Positions 61,301 through 64,000 of a stretch of DNA of 64,000 nt are shown one piece after another. The translations under genes and the position numbers were made by a program. The notes below the pieces were generated by a model that saw only the letters and a program-made list of their open reading frames with translations, ran no database searches and was not told where the DNA came from. Source of the DNA: Bagarius yarrelli (lineage: Eukaryota > Chordata > Actinopteri > Siluriformes > Sisoridae). The stretch lies in assembly GCA_005784505.1 (NCBI GenBank), contig VCAZ01000124.1, positions 1,264,532-1,328,531 on the forward strand, given 5' to 3'. The first letter of the stretch is position 1. Every line of letters begins with the position of its first letter.

Positions 61301-63461
61301 AAAATGATTTAGTTTCAGTTTAACACGTAAAAATATATTTAGAAAAAAATGTGACTAATATAAATATAAAAATAAAATGAATCGTTTATCAGACTAAAGT
61401 ACTGCGAGCTCCTATTATTAGTAGTAGTAGTATTAATATTATGATGAGTAGTATTATGAGTATTGTTGGTATTATTATTAGTAGTAATACTAGTAGTATT
61501 AGTAGTATCAGTAGTAGTAGTAGTAGTATGAGTACTATTAGTATTAGTAGTTTTATTAGTAGTATTATTAGTAATAGTACTATTATGAGTATTATTGGTA
61601 ATATTATTAGTAGCATTAGTATTATTATAAGTATTATTGGTATTATTATTAGTTAGTAGTAGTAGTAGTAGTGGTATTATTATTGGTATTATTATTAGTA
61701 GTAGTAGTATTGGTATTATTAGTTGTAGTATTATTGGTAGTCGTAGTATTATTATTAGTATTAGTAGTAGTAGTAGTAGTATTATAAGTAATATTGGTAT
61801 CATCATTAGTAGTAATATTAGTTGTGTAATTATTAGTATTATTGGTATTAGTAATAGTAGTATTATAATTAGTATTATTGGTATTATTATTATTATTAAT
61901 AGTAGTAGTATGAGTATTATTGGTATATTATTATTATTAGTAGTAGTAGTAGTAGTTATAAAATATTATTGGTACTGTTATTAGTAGTATTATTTTGAGT
62001 ATTATCGGTATTATTATGAGTATTATTGGTATTATTAATAGTAGTATTATAATAAGTATTATTGGTATTCTTATAAGTAGTAGTATTATGAGTATTATTG
62101 GTATTATTATTAGTAGTAGTAGTATGAATATTGTTGGTAGTGTTATCAGTAGTATTATTTTGAGTATTATCGGTATATTATGATGAGTATTATTGGTATT
62201 ATTAATAGTAGTATTATGATGATGAATATTATTGGTATTATGATGAGTATTATTGGTATTATTAGTAGTAGTATTATAATTAGTATTATTGGTATTATTA
62301 ATAGTAGTATTATAATAAGTATTATTGGTATTCTTATAAGTAGTATTATGAGTATTATTATTATTAGTAGTAGTAGTAGTAGTATGAATATTATTGGTAG
62401 TGTTATTAGTAGTATTATTTTAAGTATTATTGGTATTATGATGAGTATTATTGGTATTATTAATAGTAGTATTATGATGAGTATTATTGGTATTATTAGT
62501 AGTAGTATTATAATTAGTATTATTGGTATTATTAATAGTAGTATTATAATAAGTATTATTGGTATTATTAATAGTAGTATTATTTAGTTATGATAAGTAT
62601 TATTGGTATTATGATGATATTGTATTATTATAGTATAGTATTATTAGTAGTAGTATTATAGTATTATAAGTATTTTGTATTATGGTATTATTGGTAGTAT
62701 TATTGTATTATGATGAGTATTATTGGTATTATTAGTAGTAGTATTAGTATTATTGGTATTATTAATAGTAGTATTATAATTAGTATATTGGTATTCTTAT
62801 AAGTAGTATTATGAGTATTATTGGTATTATTATTATTAGTAGTAGTAGTATGAATATTATTGGTAGTGTTATCAGTAGTATTATTTTGAGTATTATTGGT
62901 ATTATGGTATATTAATAGTAGTATTATATTATGATGAGTATTATTGGTATTATTAATAGTAGTATTATGATGAGTATTATTGGTATTATTTTGAATAGTA
63001 GTATTATAATAAGTATTATACTGTTATTTTTCTGTTTCCATTAGTTGAAATGGGAAATAAACCCGCCTGTTGTGTGGCGCTGAAACGCGCGCGGGAAGTT
63101 CTTCGTCTTCTATTTTTTCCTCATTTTTGTGTCTTTTCGCGCTCATGAAAGAATAAAAATGGCGGATTTTCTTTCGGTCCAAAAAGAGAAACAACACAAA
63201 TTAACCGCTAAAACTAAAAACCCGCGCGCATTCCAACCGCTCCGCATATCACACTGATTATTATTATTATTATTCCTAATGCGCGAACACACGAGAAAAA
63301 ATTCAGGGAAAATACCGACACACACACATACACACACACATACACACGCGCGCGCGCGCGCAAACAAGACGAGAAGCCTAAAGTCGGGGAAATGCGGTGA
63401 ACGCGCGCGGCTCGGAGGCGCGTCTGATCGCAGGCACTTACTTTTCCGAGTCCTGTGACAT
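34540..63461 (-). CDS. grhl2: Grainyhead-like transcription factor 2 (15 coding exons found, one missing)
   Basis: A CP2/grainyhead-family transcription factor that binds AACCGGTT-like sites and drives epithelial genes such as cadherin and claudins, acting in the nucleus as a dimer. Fifteen exons join in phase: 63,461-63,442, 54,166-53,980, 53,173-53,115, 52,443-52,122, 50,941-50,886, 50,736-50,580, 49,727-49,616, 45,829-45,735, 42,057-41,899, 41,660-41,603, 40,212-40,073, 39,953-39,916, 39,448-39,357, 39,204 to about 39,125, and 34,654-34,540. Residues 1 to about 90 form the activation region, about 215-410 the CP2 DNA-binding domain (Tyr-Asn-Asn-Arg-Ser-Asn-Lys in exon 9), and the C-terminus the dimerisation domain. 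GRHL2 is favoured over GRHL1/3 by the exon 2, 4, 6 and 11 sequences. About 24 residues between exon 14 and the last exon are not found. The full protein should be about 586 residues (human 625). Confidence 0.93.
34688..34735. repeat. Array-edge segment duplicated at 37,858
   Basis: The segment 'gcacacagctctctgattgg' with 'ctgcctatgtaggtag' resembles 37,865-37,905 ('gcacacacaaagcctctgat', 'tagctacctatgtgtgtag'). It flanks the left start of satellite F, and its relative interrupts the array. Confidence 0.55.
34736..37845. repeat. Satellite F, part 1: 31-bp unit with CCTTTATTCCCCAACCCC
   Basis: About 3.1 kb of 31-bp units (TTTAACCCTTTATTCCCC + AACCCCACATTCC). On the - strand, which is the sense strand of grhl2, each unit reads GGGGAATAAAGGG then TGTGGGGTTGGGG. 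A distinctive block with GTTATTCCAGTTATCCATCA occurs at about 36,358 and again at about 37,347, showing higher-order duplication. It lies in the intron before the last grhl2 exon. Confidence 0.95.
37846..38010. other. Non-repeat island inside satellite F
   Basis: About 165 bp of unique sequence splits the array. Its left part resembles 34,688-34,735. I translated the - strand to look for the missing grhl2 exon and found none: the relevant frames contain stops and no GRHL-like residues. Confidence 0.6.
38011..39124. repeat. Satellite F, part 2
   Basis: The same 31-bp units continue, more disordered than part 1. A third copy of the GTTATCCATCATTCCATTAA block lies at about 38,675. The array ends exactly where the coding match of grhl2 exon 14 stops, with no spacer and no recognisable splice donor. 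Confidence 0.94.
39125..39204 (-). CDS. grhl2: grhl2 exon 14, 3' end cut by satellite F
   Basis: After acceptor TTATTCAG two bases complete a Val codon, then Leu-Leu-Tyr-Val-Arg-Lys-Glu and Asp-Asp-Val-Phe-Asp-Ala-Leu-Met-Leu follow, ending at Gly-Leu-Met (codon ATG at 39,127-39,125). The family continues with Glu-Ala-Ile-Ser; here satellite F follows at once and no GT donor sits near the expected place. The exon start is secure and its end is not. Confidence 0.85.
39357..39448 (-). CDS. grhl2: grhl2 exon 13
   Basis: A 92-bp exon with acceptor TTTTAAG after a (TG)n tract and donor GTGAGA. It encodes Ser-Val-Leu-Val-Lys-Arg-Met-Phe-Arg and ends in His-Lys-Arg. Phases match exons 12 (GG|T) and 14 (G|TC). 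The middle, Ser-Ala-Asp-Asp-Asp-Phe-Cys-Pro-Pro-Pro, is diverged from human, as is usual in this linker. Confidence 0.93.
39560..39905 (+). mobile_element. Degraded DNA-transposon-like interspersed repeat (copy 2)
   Basis: The stretch includes CCCCAGACCTCCTCACCTCA, TGTCTGATCTCACTAATACT and ends with AGGTGTCCCAATACTTTTGG and TCATATAGGGTA. From memory this ending is typical of a very common Tc1-like repeat family in fish. It carries no usable gene. The 30,655-30,755 fragment is a relative in the opposite direction. Confidence 0.6.
39916..39953 (-). CDS. grhl2: grhl2 exon 12 (38-bp micro-exon)
   Basis: A very short exon with acceptor CTTGCAG and donor GTACGT. It encodes Val-Phe-Ala-Phe-Asn-Thr-Glu-Glu-Ile-Glu-Arg-Glu plus two bases of Gly. 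It matches the human Val-Tyr-Tyr-Asn-Thr-Asp-Asp segment, and both phases fit its neighbours, which supports it despite its size. Confidence 0.9.
40073..40212 (-). CDS. grhl2: grhl2 exon 11
   Basis: A 140-bp exon, acceptor TATGCAG and donor GTACAA. It encodes Lys-Lys-Gly-Asp-Ser-Thr-Leu-Phe-Lys-Thr-Met and Gln-Pro-Val-Leu-Phe-Ile-Pro-Asp-Val-His-Phe, a GRHL hallmark linking the DNA-binding and dimerisation domains, and ends Gln-Arg-Ala-Ala-Gln. Confidence 0.96.
40470..41545 (-). mobile_element. Degraded transposon relic in grhl2 intron 10
   Basis: About 1.1 kb resembles, from memory, a widespread fish transposon-type repeat: it contains GTGAAAGATCTGGACTGCAG, CACCCGGACTCTTCTACTAC, CAGTGTCGTCTGAGGGCCCG and ends near CTTTTCCAGAATTCGGGTTG. 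- strand open frames (41,121-41,330 and 40,985-41,203) are broken scraps of its former protein. I cannot name its superfamily with certainty. Confidence 0.6.
41603..41660 (-). CDS. grhl2: grhl2 exon 10
   Basis: A 58-bp exon, acceptor ATAATCAG and donor GTTAGA. It encodes Gly-Ala-Glu-Arg-Lys-Ile-Arg-Asp-Glu-Glu-Arg-Lys-Gln-Asn-Arg-Lys-Lys, the conserved basic stretch after the DNA-binding core, and ends on one base of a Gly codon completed by exon 11. Confidence 0.96.
41837..41896. repeat. (TG)n tract touching grhl2 exon 9 donor
   Basis: About 60 bp of TG repeat. On the grhl2 sense strand it is (CA)n and begins within two bases of the donor GTAC. Confidence 0.95.
41899..42057 (-). CDS. grhl2: grhl2 exon 9 (core of DNA-binding domain)
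   Basis: A 159-bp exon of exactly 53 codons. It encodes Ile-Phe-Ile-Thr-Val-Asn-Cys-Leu-Ser-Thr-Asp-Phe-Ser-Ser-Gln-Lys-Gly and Asp-Thr-Tyr-Ser-Tyr-Asn-Asn-Arg-Ser-Asn-Lys, the segment carrying DNA-contacting arginines in this family. Acceptor TTCTAG follows a TG tract; the donor GTAC runs into CA repeats. Confidence 0.97.
42062..42083. repeat. (AC)n tract upstream of grhl2 exon 9
   Basis: A short AC repeat that reads as (TG)n on the grhl2 sense strand, just before the TTCTAG acceptor of exon 9. Confidence 0.93.
42240..42335. repeat. Satellite-F-like fragment and (ATTC)n
   Basis: AACCCC and CATTCCATTAACCCTTCATT words like those of satellite F lead into an (ATTC)n run at about 42,316-42,340. 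Confidence 0.5.
42340..42543 (-). mobile_element. tRNA-headed SINE-like repeat, partial copy
   Basis: On the - strand a GGTTTGATTCCCCCTGCAGG box and a GTTTTCCGGTCTTTCTGTGTG-type body, ending around CCAAAAACATGTATGTTAG, match the longer copy at 45,985-46,317. The same direction and shared wording make these one family. The A-box end is weaker here. Confidence 0.6.
42545..42935. repeat. Diverged satellite-F relative (ATTCCATTAACCCT words)
   Basis: About 390 bp of irregular CATTCCATTAACCCTTCATT-, TTCCCTTAACCC- and GCCCTACATTCCC-type units. They resemble the diverged units inside satellite F but lie about 3.4 kb beyond it and are far more decayed. Confidence 0.65.
43205..43440. repeat. Two (CA)n microsatellites
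   Basis: CA tracts at about 43,217-43,262 and 43,399-43,434 lie in a grhl2 intron. Confidence 0.9.
43565..44222. repeat. CA-rich minisatellite (ACACAACACGCTACACACAA type)
   Basis: About 650 bp of irregular units built from CACAACAC, GCTACACACAAC and AATACACAC. - strand open frames rich in Val/Cys (43,569-43,772) are artefacts. Confidence 0.85.
44358..44436. repeat. (TG)n microsatellite
   Basis: Near-pure TG repeat in a grhl2 intron. Confidence 0.92.
44511..44898. repeat. CA-rich complex tract
   Basis: CACACA runs alternate with ACTCATACACAC and ATTTTCACACA words, a short GA tract (44,753-44,775) and a final (CA)n at 44,870-44,898. Confidence 0.88.
45008..45292. repeat. Cluster of (CA)n microsatellites
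   Basis: CA tracts at about 45,010-45,033, 45,127-45,164 and 45,236-45,290 are separated by short AT-rich DNA. Confidence 0.88.
45665..45722 (+). mobile_element. Possible SINE head remnant
   Basis: An A-box-like CTTGCTCAGTGGTTAAAATA is followed by GGAGGATCATGGGTAAATCC, spaced like a tRNA-type promoter but diverged. It lies 13 bp from grhl2 exon 8. Confidence 0.35.
45735..45829 (-). CDS. grhl2: grhl2 exon 8
   Basis: A 95-bp exon, acceptor GTCACAG and donor GTACGT. It encodes (Ala)-Asp-Tyr-Lys-Glu-Ser-Phe-Asn-Thr-Ile-Gly-Asn-Ile-Glu-Glu-Ile-Ala-Tyr-Asn-Ala then Val-Ser-Phe-Thr-Trp-Asp-Val, part of the CP2 DNA-binding domain. Confidence 0.97.
45985..46317 (-). mobile_element. tRNA-headed SINE-like repeat, longer copy
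   Basis: On the - strand it opens GGGCAGCACGGTGGCTTAGT (A-box region), then a GGTCCCGGGTTCGATTCCCC B box, followed by a body that includes GTCCAAAAACATGTATGTTAG and a tail with CCTGTCCAGGGTGTCCCCGT. This matches the widespread fish SINE layout. + and - strand open frames across it are not genes. Confidence 0.75.
46318..47700. other. grhl2: Grhl2 intron sequence, no exon seen
   Basis: About 1.4 kb of unique AT-rich sequence. A GC-richer patch at about 46,700-46,800 gives an open frame (46,635-46,952) without recognisable domains or matching splice signals on the grhl2 strand. I see no gene. Confidence 0.5.
47710..47940. repeat. CACCTCC-rich low-complexity tract
   Basis: Irregular CACCTCCA, ACCACCCCT and CCAACACC words over about 230 bp, pyrimidine/A-rich on the + strand and open in both directions as an artefact. 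Confidence 0.7.
48108..48365 (+). mobile_element. tRNA-derived SINE
   Basis: An A box lies in GGGTGGCTCAAATGGTTACG and a B box in CTGGGTTCAAGCCCCACCTC. The body has TTGAGCAAGACCCTTAACCC, TGACCCTGCGCTCTGACCCC and a 3' end with ATGCATTTCATTGGCTCTGT and TACATGTACC. This is a full-looking teleost tRNA-SINE, in the antisense direction relative to grhl2. Confidence 0.85.
48366..49615. other. grhl2: Grhl2 intron, GCTAGC-rich, no exon seen
   Basis: About 1.25 kb of intron. TTAGC, GCTAG and CTAGCTA words are unusually frequent at 48,770-49,600, as they also are at 32,420-32,680 and 47,020-47,130. There is a (TG)n tract at about 48,633-48,660. No coding exon is visible. Confidence 0.5.
49616..49727 (-). 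CDS. grhl2: grhl2 exon 7
   Basis: A 112-bp exon, acceptor TCTCCAG and donor GTAACC. It encodes Ser-Val-Val-Met-Val-Val-Phe-Ser-Glu-Asp-Lys and Tyr-Trp-His-Ser-Arg-Gln-His-Thr-Ala-Lys-Gln-Arg-Val-Leu-Asp-Ile, a highly conserved part of the DNA-binding domain. Confidence 0.97.
50265..50321. repeat. (CT)n microsatellite
   Basis: About 57 bp of pure CT repeat in a grhl2 intron. Confidence 0.95.
50580..50736 (-). CDS. grhl2: grhl2 exon 6
   Basis: A 157-bp exon, acceptor TGGGCAG and donor GTAAGG. It encodes Thr-Phe-Gln-Tyr-Thr-Leu-Asp-Ala and Lys-Gln-Gly-Glu-Gly-Pro-Met-Ser-Tyr-Leu-Asn-Lys-Gly-Gln-Phe-Tyr, ending His-Pro-Ile-Ser-Lys-Val-Arg: the start of the CP2 domain. The Gln-Gly-Glu-Gly wording is GRHL2-like. 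A (GAT)n tract follows the donor region at about 50,540-50,568. Confidence 0.97.
50886..50941 (-). CDS. grhl2: grhl2 exon 5
   Basis: A 56-bp exon, acceptor ATTACAG and donor GTGAGT. It encodes Lys-Tyr-Arg-Ser-Thr-Ala-Leu-Gly-Ala-Lys-Glu-Phe-Ile-Phe-Asn-Gln-Ser-Asn plus two bases. It is diverged from human but keeps the Arg-Ser...Gly-Ala pattern, and both phases fit. Confidence 0.88.
51035..52105. repeat. ~50-60-bp minisatellite next to grhl2 exon 4
   Basis: About 20 units of GATTGATGTGTGATGTCAGT + GATTAGTGTTTTGGAGT + TCCGCCCTGTGTGT. A shorter variant lacks GATTGATGTGTGATGTCAGT and another carries TCGGAGTCCCACACTG. The last units stop about 20 bp from the exon 4 donor, and the unit's TGATGTCA word also occurs at the donor itself. 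Confidence 0.93.
52122..52443 (-). CDS. grhl2: grhl2 exon 4
   Basis: A 322-bp exon, acceptor GTGAGCAG and donor GTGACA. It encodes Val-Gln-Val-Leu-Lys-Thr-Val-Pro-Val-Asn-Leu-Ser-Leu, diagnostic for GRHL2, a Val-Lys-Ala-Glu sumoylation-type site at about Lys135, and Arg-Ser-Ser-Pro-Asp-Ser-Thr-Tyr near the end. The central region between activation and DNA-binding domains is shorter than in human. Confidence 0.94.
52444..53047. other. grhl2: Grhl2 intron 3, AT-rich, no feature seen
   Basis: About 600 bp of AT-rich unique sequence. The - strand open frame at 52,545-52,820 is hydrophobic by base composition and has no recognisable features. Confidence 0.5.
53048..53106. repeat. (TG)n tract downstream of grhl2 exon 3
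   Basis: About 59 bp of TG repeat, read as (CA)n on the grhl2 sense strand and starting 8 bp after the exon 3 boundary. Confidence 0.94.
53115..53173 (-). CDS. grhl2: grhl2 exon 3
   Basis: A 59-bp exon, acceptor TCTCCAG and donor GTGAGA. It encodes Val-Pro-Lys-Asp-Lys-Arg-Val-Leu-Pro-Val-Ser-Lys and ends Asp-Gln-Glu-Lys plus two bases. It matches the human segment after Tyr-Tyr-Lys and fits both neighbours in phase. Confidence 0.94.
53174..53465. repeat. AGAGATCAGACATTAGAGAT minisatellite
   Basis: About 290 bp of irregular units made from GAGATCAGACATT, GAGATTAGATATA and GAGATCAAAAAT, starting directly at the exon 3 acceptor region. Confidence 0.85.
53552..53685. repeat. (TG)n microsatellites
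   Basis: TG tracts at about 53,552-53,599 and 53,655-53,680 in grhl2 intron 2. Confidence 0.9.
53926..53970. repeat. (TG)n tract downstream of grhl2 exon 2
   Basis: About 45 bp of TG repeat, (CA)n on the grhl2 sense strand, ending 9 bp from the exon 2 donor. Confidence 0.95.
53980..54166 (-). CDS. grhl2: grhl2 exon 2 (activation region)
   Basis: A 187-bp exon, donor GTCAGG and acceptor GTGTAG preceded by TG repeat. It encodes Ser-Lys-Arg-Leu-Val-Val-Val-Val-Pro-Asn-Asp-Pro and the near-invariant Tyr-Thr-Ser-Glu-Asp-Glu-Ala-Trp...Glu-Asn-Pro-Leu-Thr-Ala-Ala-Thr-Lys-Ala-Met-Met, ending Tyr-Tyr-Lys. The first words and Ser-Tyr-Leu-Glu-Asn mark GRHL2. Confidence 0.97.
54169..54199. repeat. (AC)n tract at grhl2 exon 2 acceptor
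   Basis: An AC repeat with one CG interruption. On the grhl2 sense strand it is (TG)n running straight into the acceptor of exon 2. Confidence 0.95.
54215..55845. repeat. CATCACTCTATCACTC minisatellite (8-bp based)
   Basis: About 1.6 kb of pyrimidine/A-rich units of about 8 bp (CATCACTC, TATCACTC, CATTACTC, CAATCTATAACTT). A longer pattern of about 90-120 bp repeats at its left end (near 54,240, 54,345 and 54,465). It lies in grhl2 intron 1. Confidence 0.92.
55846..56095. other. grhl2: Short unique intron segment with (CA)n
   Basis: Unique sequence of about 250 bp with a CA tract at 55,987-56,011. No exon seen. Confidence 0.5.
56096..56193. repeat. Long (TG)n microsatellite
   Basis: About 98 bp of TG repeat with one AG interruption. 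Confidence 0.95.
56320..56375. repeat. (TC)n(AC)n compound microsatellite
   Basis: A TC tract followed by about 40 bp of AC repeat, ending 30 bp before the transposon relic. Confidence 0.93.
56406..57725 (-). mobile_element. Tc1/mariner-family transposon relic
   Basis: The - strand carries pieces of a Tc1-type transposase. The start (57,442 downward) reads Met-Lys-Thr-Lys-Gln-Leu-Thr-Arg-Gln-Val-Arg, then Leu-Pro-Arg-His-Gly-Arg-Pro-Pro-Lys-Leu-Thr (57,285-57,253). The catalytic-core segment Trp-Lys-Lys-Val-Leu-Trp-Ser-Asp-Glu-Thr-Lys lies near 57,020, and His-Pro-Glu-His-Thr-Ile-Pro-Thr-Val-Lys-His-Ser-Gly-Gly follows near 56,930. Frameshifts separate the pieces, and the C-terminal third with its further acidic residues is gone; the region below 56,850 is related non-coding sequence. 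It is dead in this copy and sits in grhl2 intron 1. From memory this family is very common in fish. Confidence 0.9.
57726..58734. other. grhl2: Grhl2 intron sequence, repeat-like but not identified
   Basis: About 1 kb with (TG)n tracts at 58,030-58,058, 58,326-58,360 and 58,511-58,536. The stretch at 58,095-58,315 reads like a dispersed repeat rather than an exon; the - strand frame at 58,092-58,475 has no domain I know. No gene is called. Confidence 0.4.
58735..59160. repeat. AGCCGTGTGAG minisatellite (~10-11-bp unit)
   Basis: About 40 units of GTGTGAGAGCC with GTGTGTGAGCT and ATGTGGGAGCC variants. - strand open frames rich in Leu/Ser/His/Thr (to 159 codons) are artefacts. Confidence 0.94.
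59161..59585. repeat. CTGATTCATTGATT minisatellite
   Basis: About 425 bp of TGATTCA/TGATTTA/CTGATTCATT words with an 18-20-bp sub-period near 59,440-59,560 (GATTCATTGATTCTCT). It directly follows the previous array. Confidence 0.9.
59586..60377. other. grhl2: Unique grhl2 intron sequence, no exon seen
   Basis: About 790 bp, with one CA tract at 60,147-60,168. No coding exon or recognisable element. Confidence 0.5.
60378..60445. mobile_element. Possible hAT-type terminal fragment
   Basis: GAGCAGCGGTACCTAACAGG followed by GGTCCCGACCCACAAGGGGG resembles the ends of hAT-family non-autonomous elements (CAGCGGTTCTCAA...GGTCGCGACCC type). No matching other end was found, so this is a weak call. 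Confidence 0.4.
60469..60681 (-). other. Unrecognised open frame, possible repeat or alternative exon
   Basis: A 70-codon - strand frame contains Ser-Ile-Gly-Arg-Thr-Ala-Thr-Gly-Ile-Gly-Gly-Leu-Leu-Leu-Thr-Gly-Gly, then Gly-His-Tyr-Tyr-Gln-Leu-Leu and Phe-Pro-Glu-Asp-Glu. It is preceded on that strand by GTGTTTCCAG, a plausible acceptor. The composition is less repeat-like than neighbouring frames. I do not recognise the family; it may be a transposon scrap. No function is proposed. Confidence 0.25.
60682..61405. other. grhl2: AT-rich grhl2 intron sequence, nothing seen
   Basis: About 720 bp of AT-rich DNA with a TAA/ATA triplet run at about 60,807-60,833 and recurring ATTAACAC words at 60,905-61,020. 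No exon found. Confidence 0.5.
61406..63030. repeat. ATT/AGT triplet array (ATTATTAGTAGTATTATGAGT)
   Basis: About 1.6 kb of triplet-based repeat: ATTATTGGT, AGTAGTATT and ATGAGT blocks. Larger blocks recur: a stretch with TGAATATTATTGGTAGTGTT appears at about 62,135 (one change), 62,384 and 62,851. Long frames of Ile/Ser on + and Ile/Leu/Asn on - are artefacts of a stop-free triplet unit. Confidence 0.94.
63031..63441 (-). promoter_or_regulatory. grhl2: CpG-rich start of grhl2 intron 1
   Basis: CpG-rich DNA between the ATT array and exon 1, with a YY1-type AAAATGGCGG at 63,156-63,165, a GCGCGCG run at 63,348-63,361 and CA tracts. This is the downstream part of what looks like a CpG-island promoter. 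Confidence 0.5.
63442..63461 (-). CDS. grhl2: grhl2 exon 1 coding part (start codon)
   Basis: ATG at 63,461-63,459 opens Met-Ser-Gln-Asp-Ser-Glu and two bases (AA) before donor GTAAGT. Exon 2 supplies C to give Asn, so the protein starts Met-Ser-Gln-Asp-Ser-Glu-Asn-Ser-Lys-Arg, closely matching human GRHL2. The coding part is 20 nt, as I recall for human exon 1. Confidence 0.92.
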
Positions 63462-63660
63462 GCTGATGATTTCGTCCTCCTCGGTGATAAATCCTGGAGA
63501 AACTGGACTTTCAGGTCGGTGCAGACTCACATACACACGCACGCACGCGCGCACACACACATACACACACACACACTCTCACAGACAAGAAGAGAGAGAG
63601 AGAGAGGAGCGCAAACCTGGTCTACAGGTAAATCCTGCCCTGCCTACCTTACAGCTCGTG

Positions 63661-63701
<41 letters not shown>

Positions 63702-64000
63702 CACGCATACACACGCACACACACGCACAGTTTTAAACGCATGCACAATATTATTTCTGTATGTTAAATAAAGTATATTTTACATGTTTATGCTTCTTTT
63801 TTTTTTCTTTTGATTTTTAAAGCAGGTCTGATTCTGCGATTGGTCGCGGTGTGTAAGGGGCTCAGGCCCCTGATTGGTGGAAGCAGCACAGGTAAGTCCC
63901 GCCCACACCTGCAGACACGCAGAACAACCGTGTAAAGAAACGAGGTTATTTTTAGCGTTGTTTTTACACGAAACTAAACACACACACACACACACACACT
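63462..64000 (-). promoter_or_regulatory. grhl2: grhl2 5' UTR and upstream region
   Basis: Upstream of the start codon on the - strand lies about 70 bp of likely 5' UTR (with CTCCAG near 63,494, a possible acceptor if a further upstream exon exists). Then come a CA/CG-rich tract (63,530-63,578), a purine tract (63,589-63,607), a CT tract (63,662-63,690) and CA repeats at the right edge. No TATA-type core promoter is obvious. Confidence 0.45.

Noticed and set aside
61339..62587. Long Ile/Ser or Ile/Leu/Asn frames on both strands
   Set aside because: They are produced by a triplet array without stop codons; no protein signal.

Overview
This is a stretch of animal nuclear DNA, most likely from a teleost fish. 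The evidence is two intron-rich vertebrate genes, a relic of the Tc1/mariner type common in fish, several tRNA-headed SINEs, and very abundant (CA)n/(TG)n and (CT)n tracts. The species cannot be named; an ostariophysan such as a catfish would fit the SINE style, but that is inference.

Two genes are supported, arranged tail to tail. On the + strand is a neurocalcin-delta gene (ncald). It has a candidate non-coding first exon and promoter near 12.75-13.09 kb and three coding exons at 23,089-23,466, 30,469-30,574 and 30,907-31,001, giving a 192-residue myristoylated EF-hand calcium sensor. On the - strand is grainyhead-like 2 (grhl2), an epithelial transcription factor. I rebuilt fifteen coding exons from 63,461 down to 34,540 by matching splice sites and codon phase. 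Human NCALD and GRHL2 are also convergent neighbours, so the pairing looks like conserved synteny. It also helps choose NCALD/GRHL2 over the paralogous HPCAL1/GRHL1 and HPCA/GRHL3 pairs. The two genes are not known to act together.

By eye, roughly half the window is tandem repeat, in more than ten unrelated families. Layout: forkhead-motif-like satellite A (1-7,340); ATG/ATC triplet array (7,770-8,925); satellite B (8,926-11,877); ncald promoter region; satellite C (13,575-15,522); degraded GATTCA-type repeats, a purine tract and a SINE (15.5-18.5 kb); quiet sequence (18.5-20.57 kb); satellite D (20,575-22,885); ncald first coding exon; satellite E (23,815-30,290), an inverted relative of D; ncald coding exons 2 and 3; intergenic DNA and a 16-bp minisatellite (31.1-33.6 kb); grhl2 3' end; satellite F (34,735-39,124), inside a grhl2 intron; grhl2 exons mixed with SINEs, transposon relics, minisatellites and microsatellites (39.1-54.2 kb); and a long first grhl2 intron holding more arrays, a Tc1 relic and an ATT-rich array (54.2-63.4 kb).

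The main interest is how the repeats meet the genes. Related satellites in opposite orientation bracket the ncald start-codon exon. Satellite F puts more than a hundred sense-strand AATAAA hexamers with G/U-rich downstream sequence into a grhl2 intron. One grhl2 exon is cut short at that array and another is missing. Many splice acceptors in both genes have (TG)n where a polypyrimidine tract is expected, and two grhl2 exons sit between (TG)n and complementary (CA)n. None of this has been tested; assembly error is a live alternative for the arrays and the missing exon.
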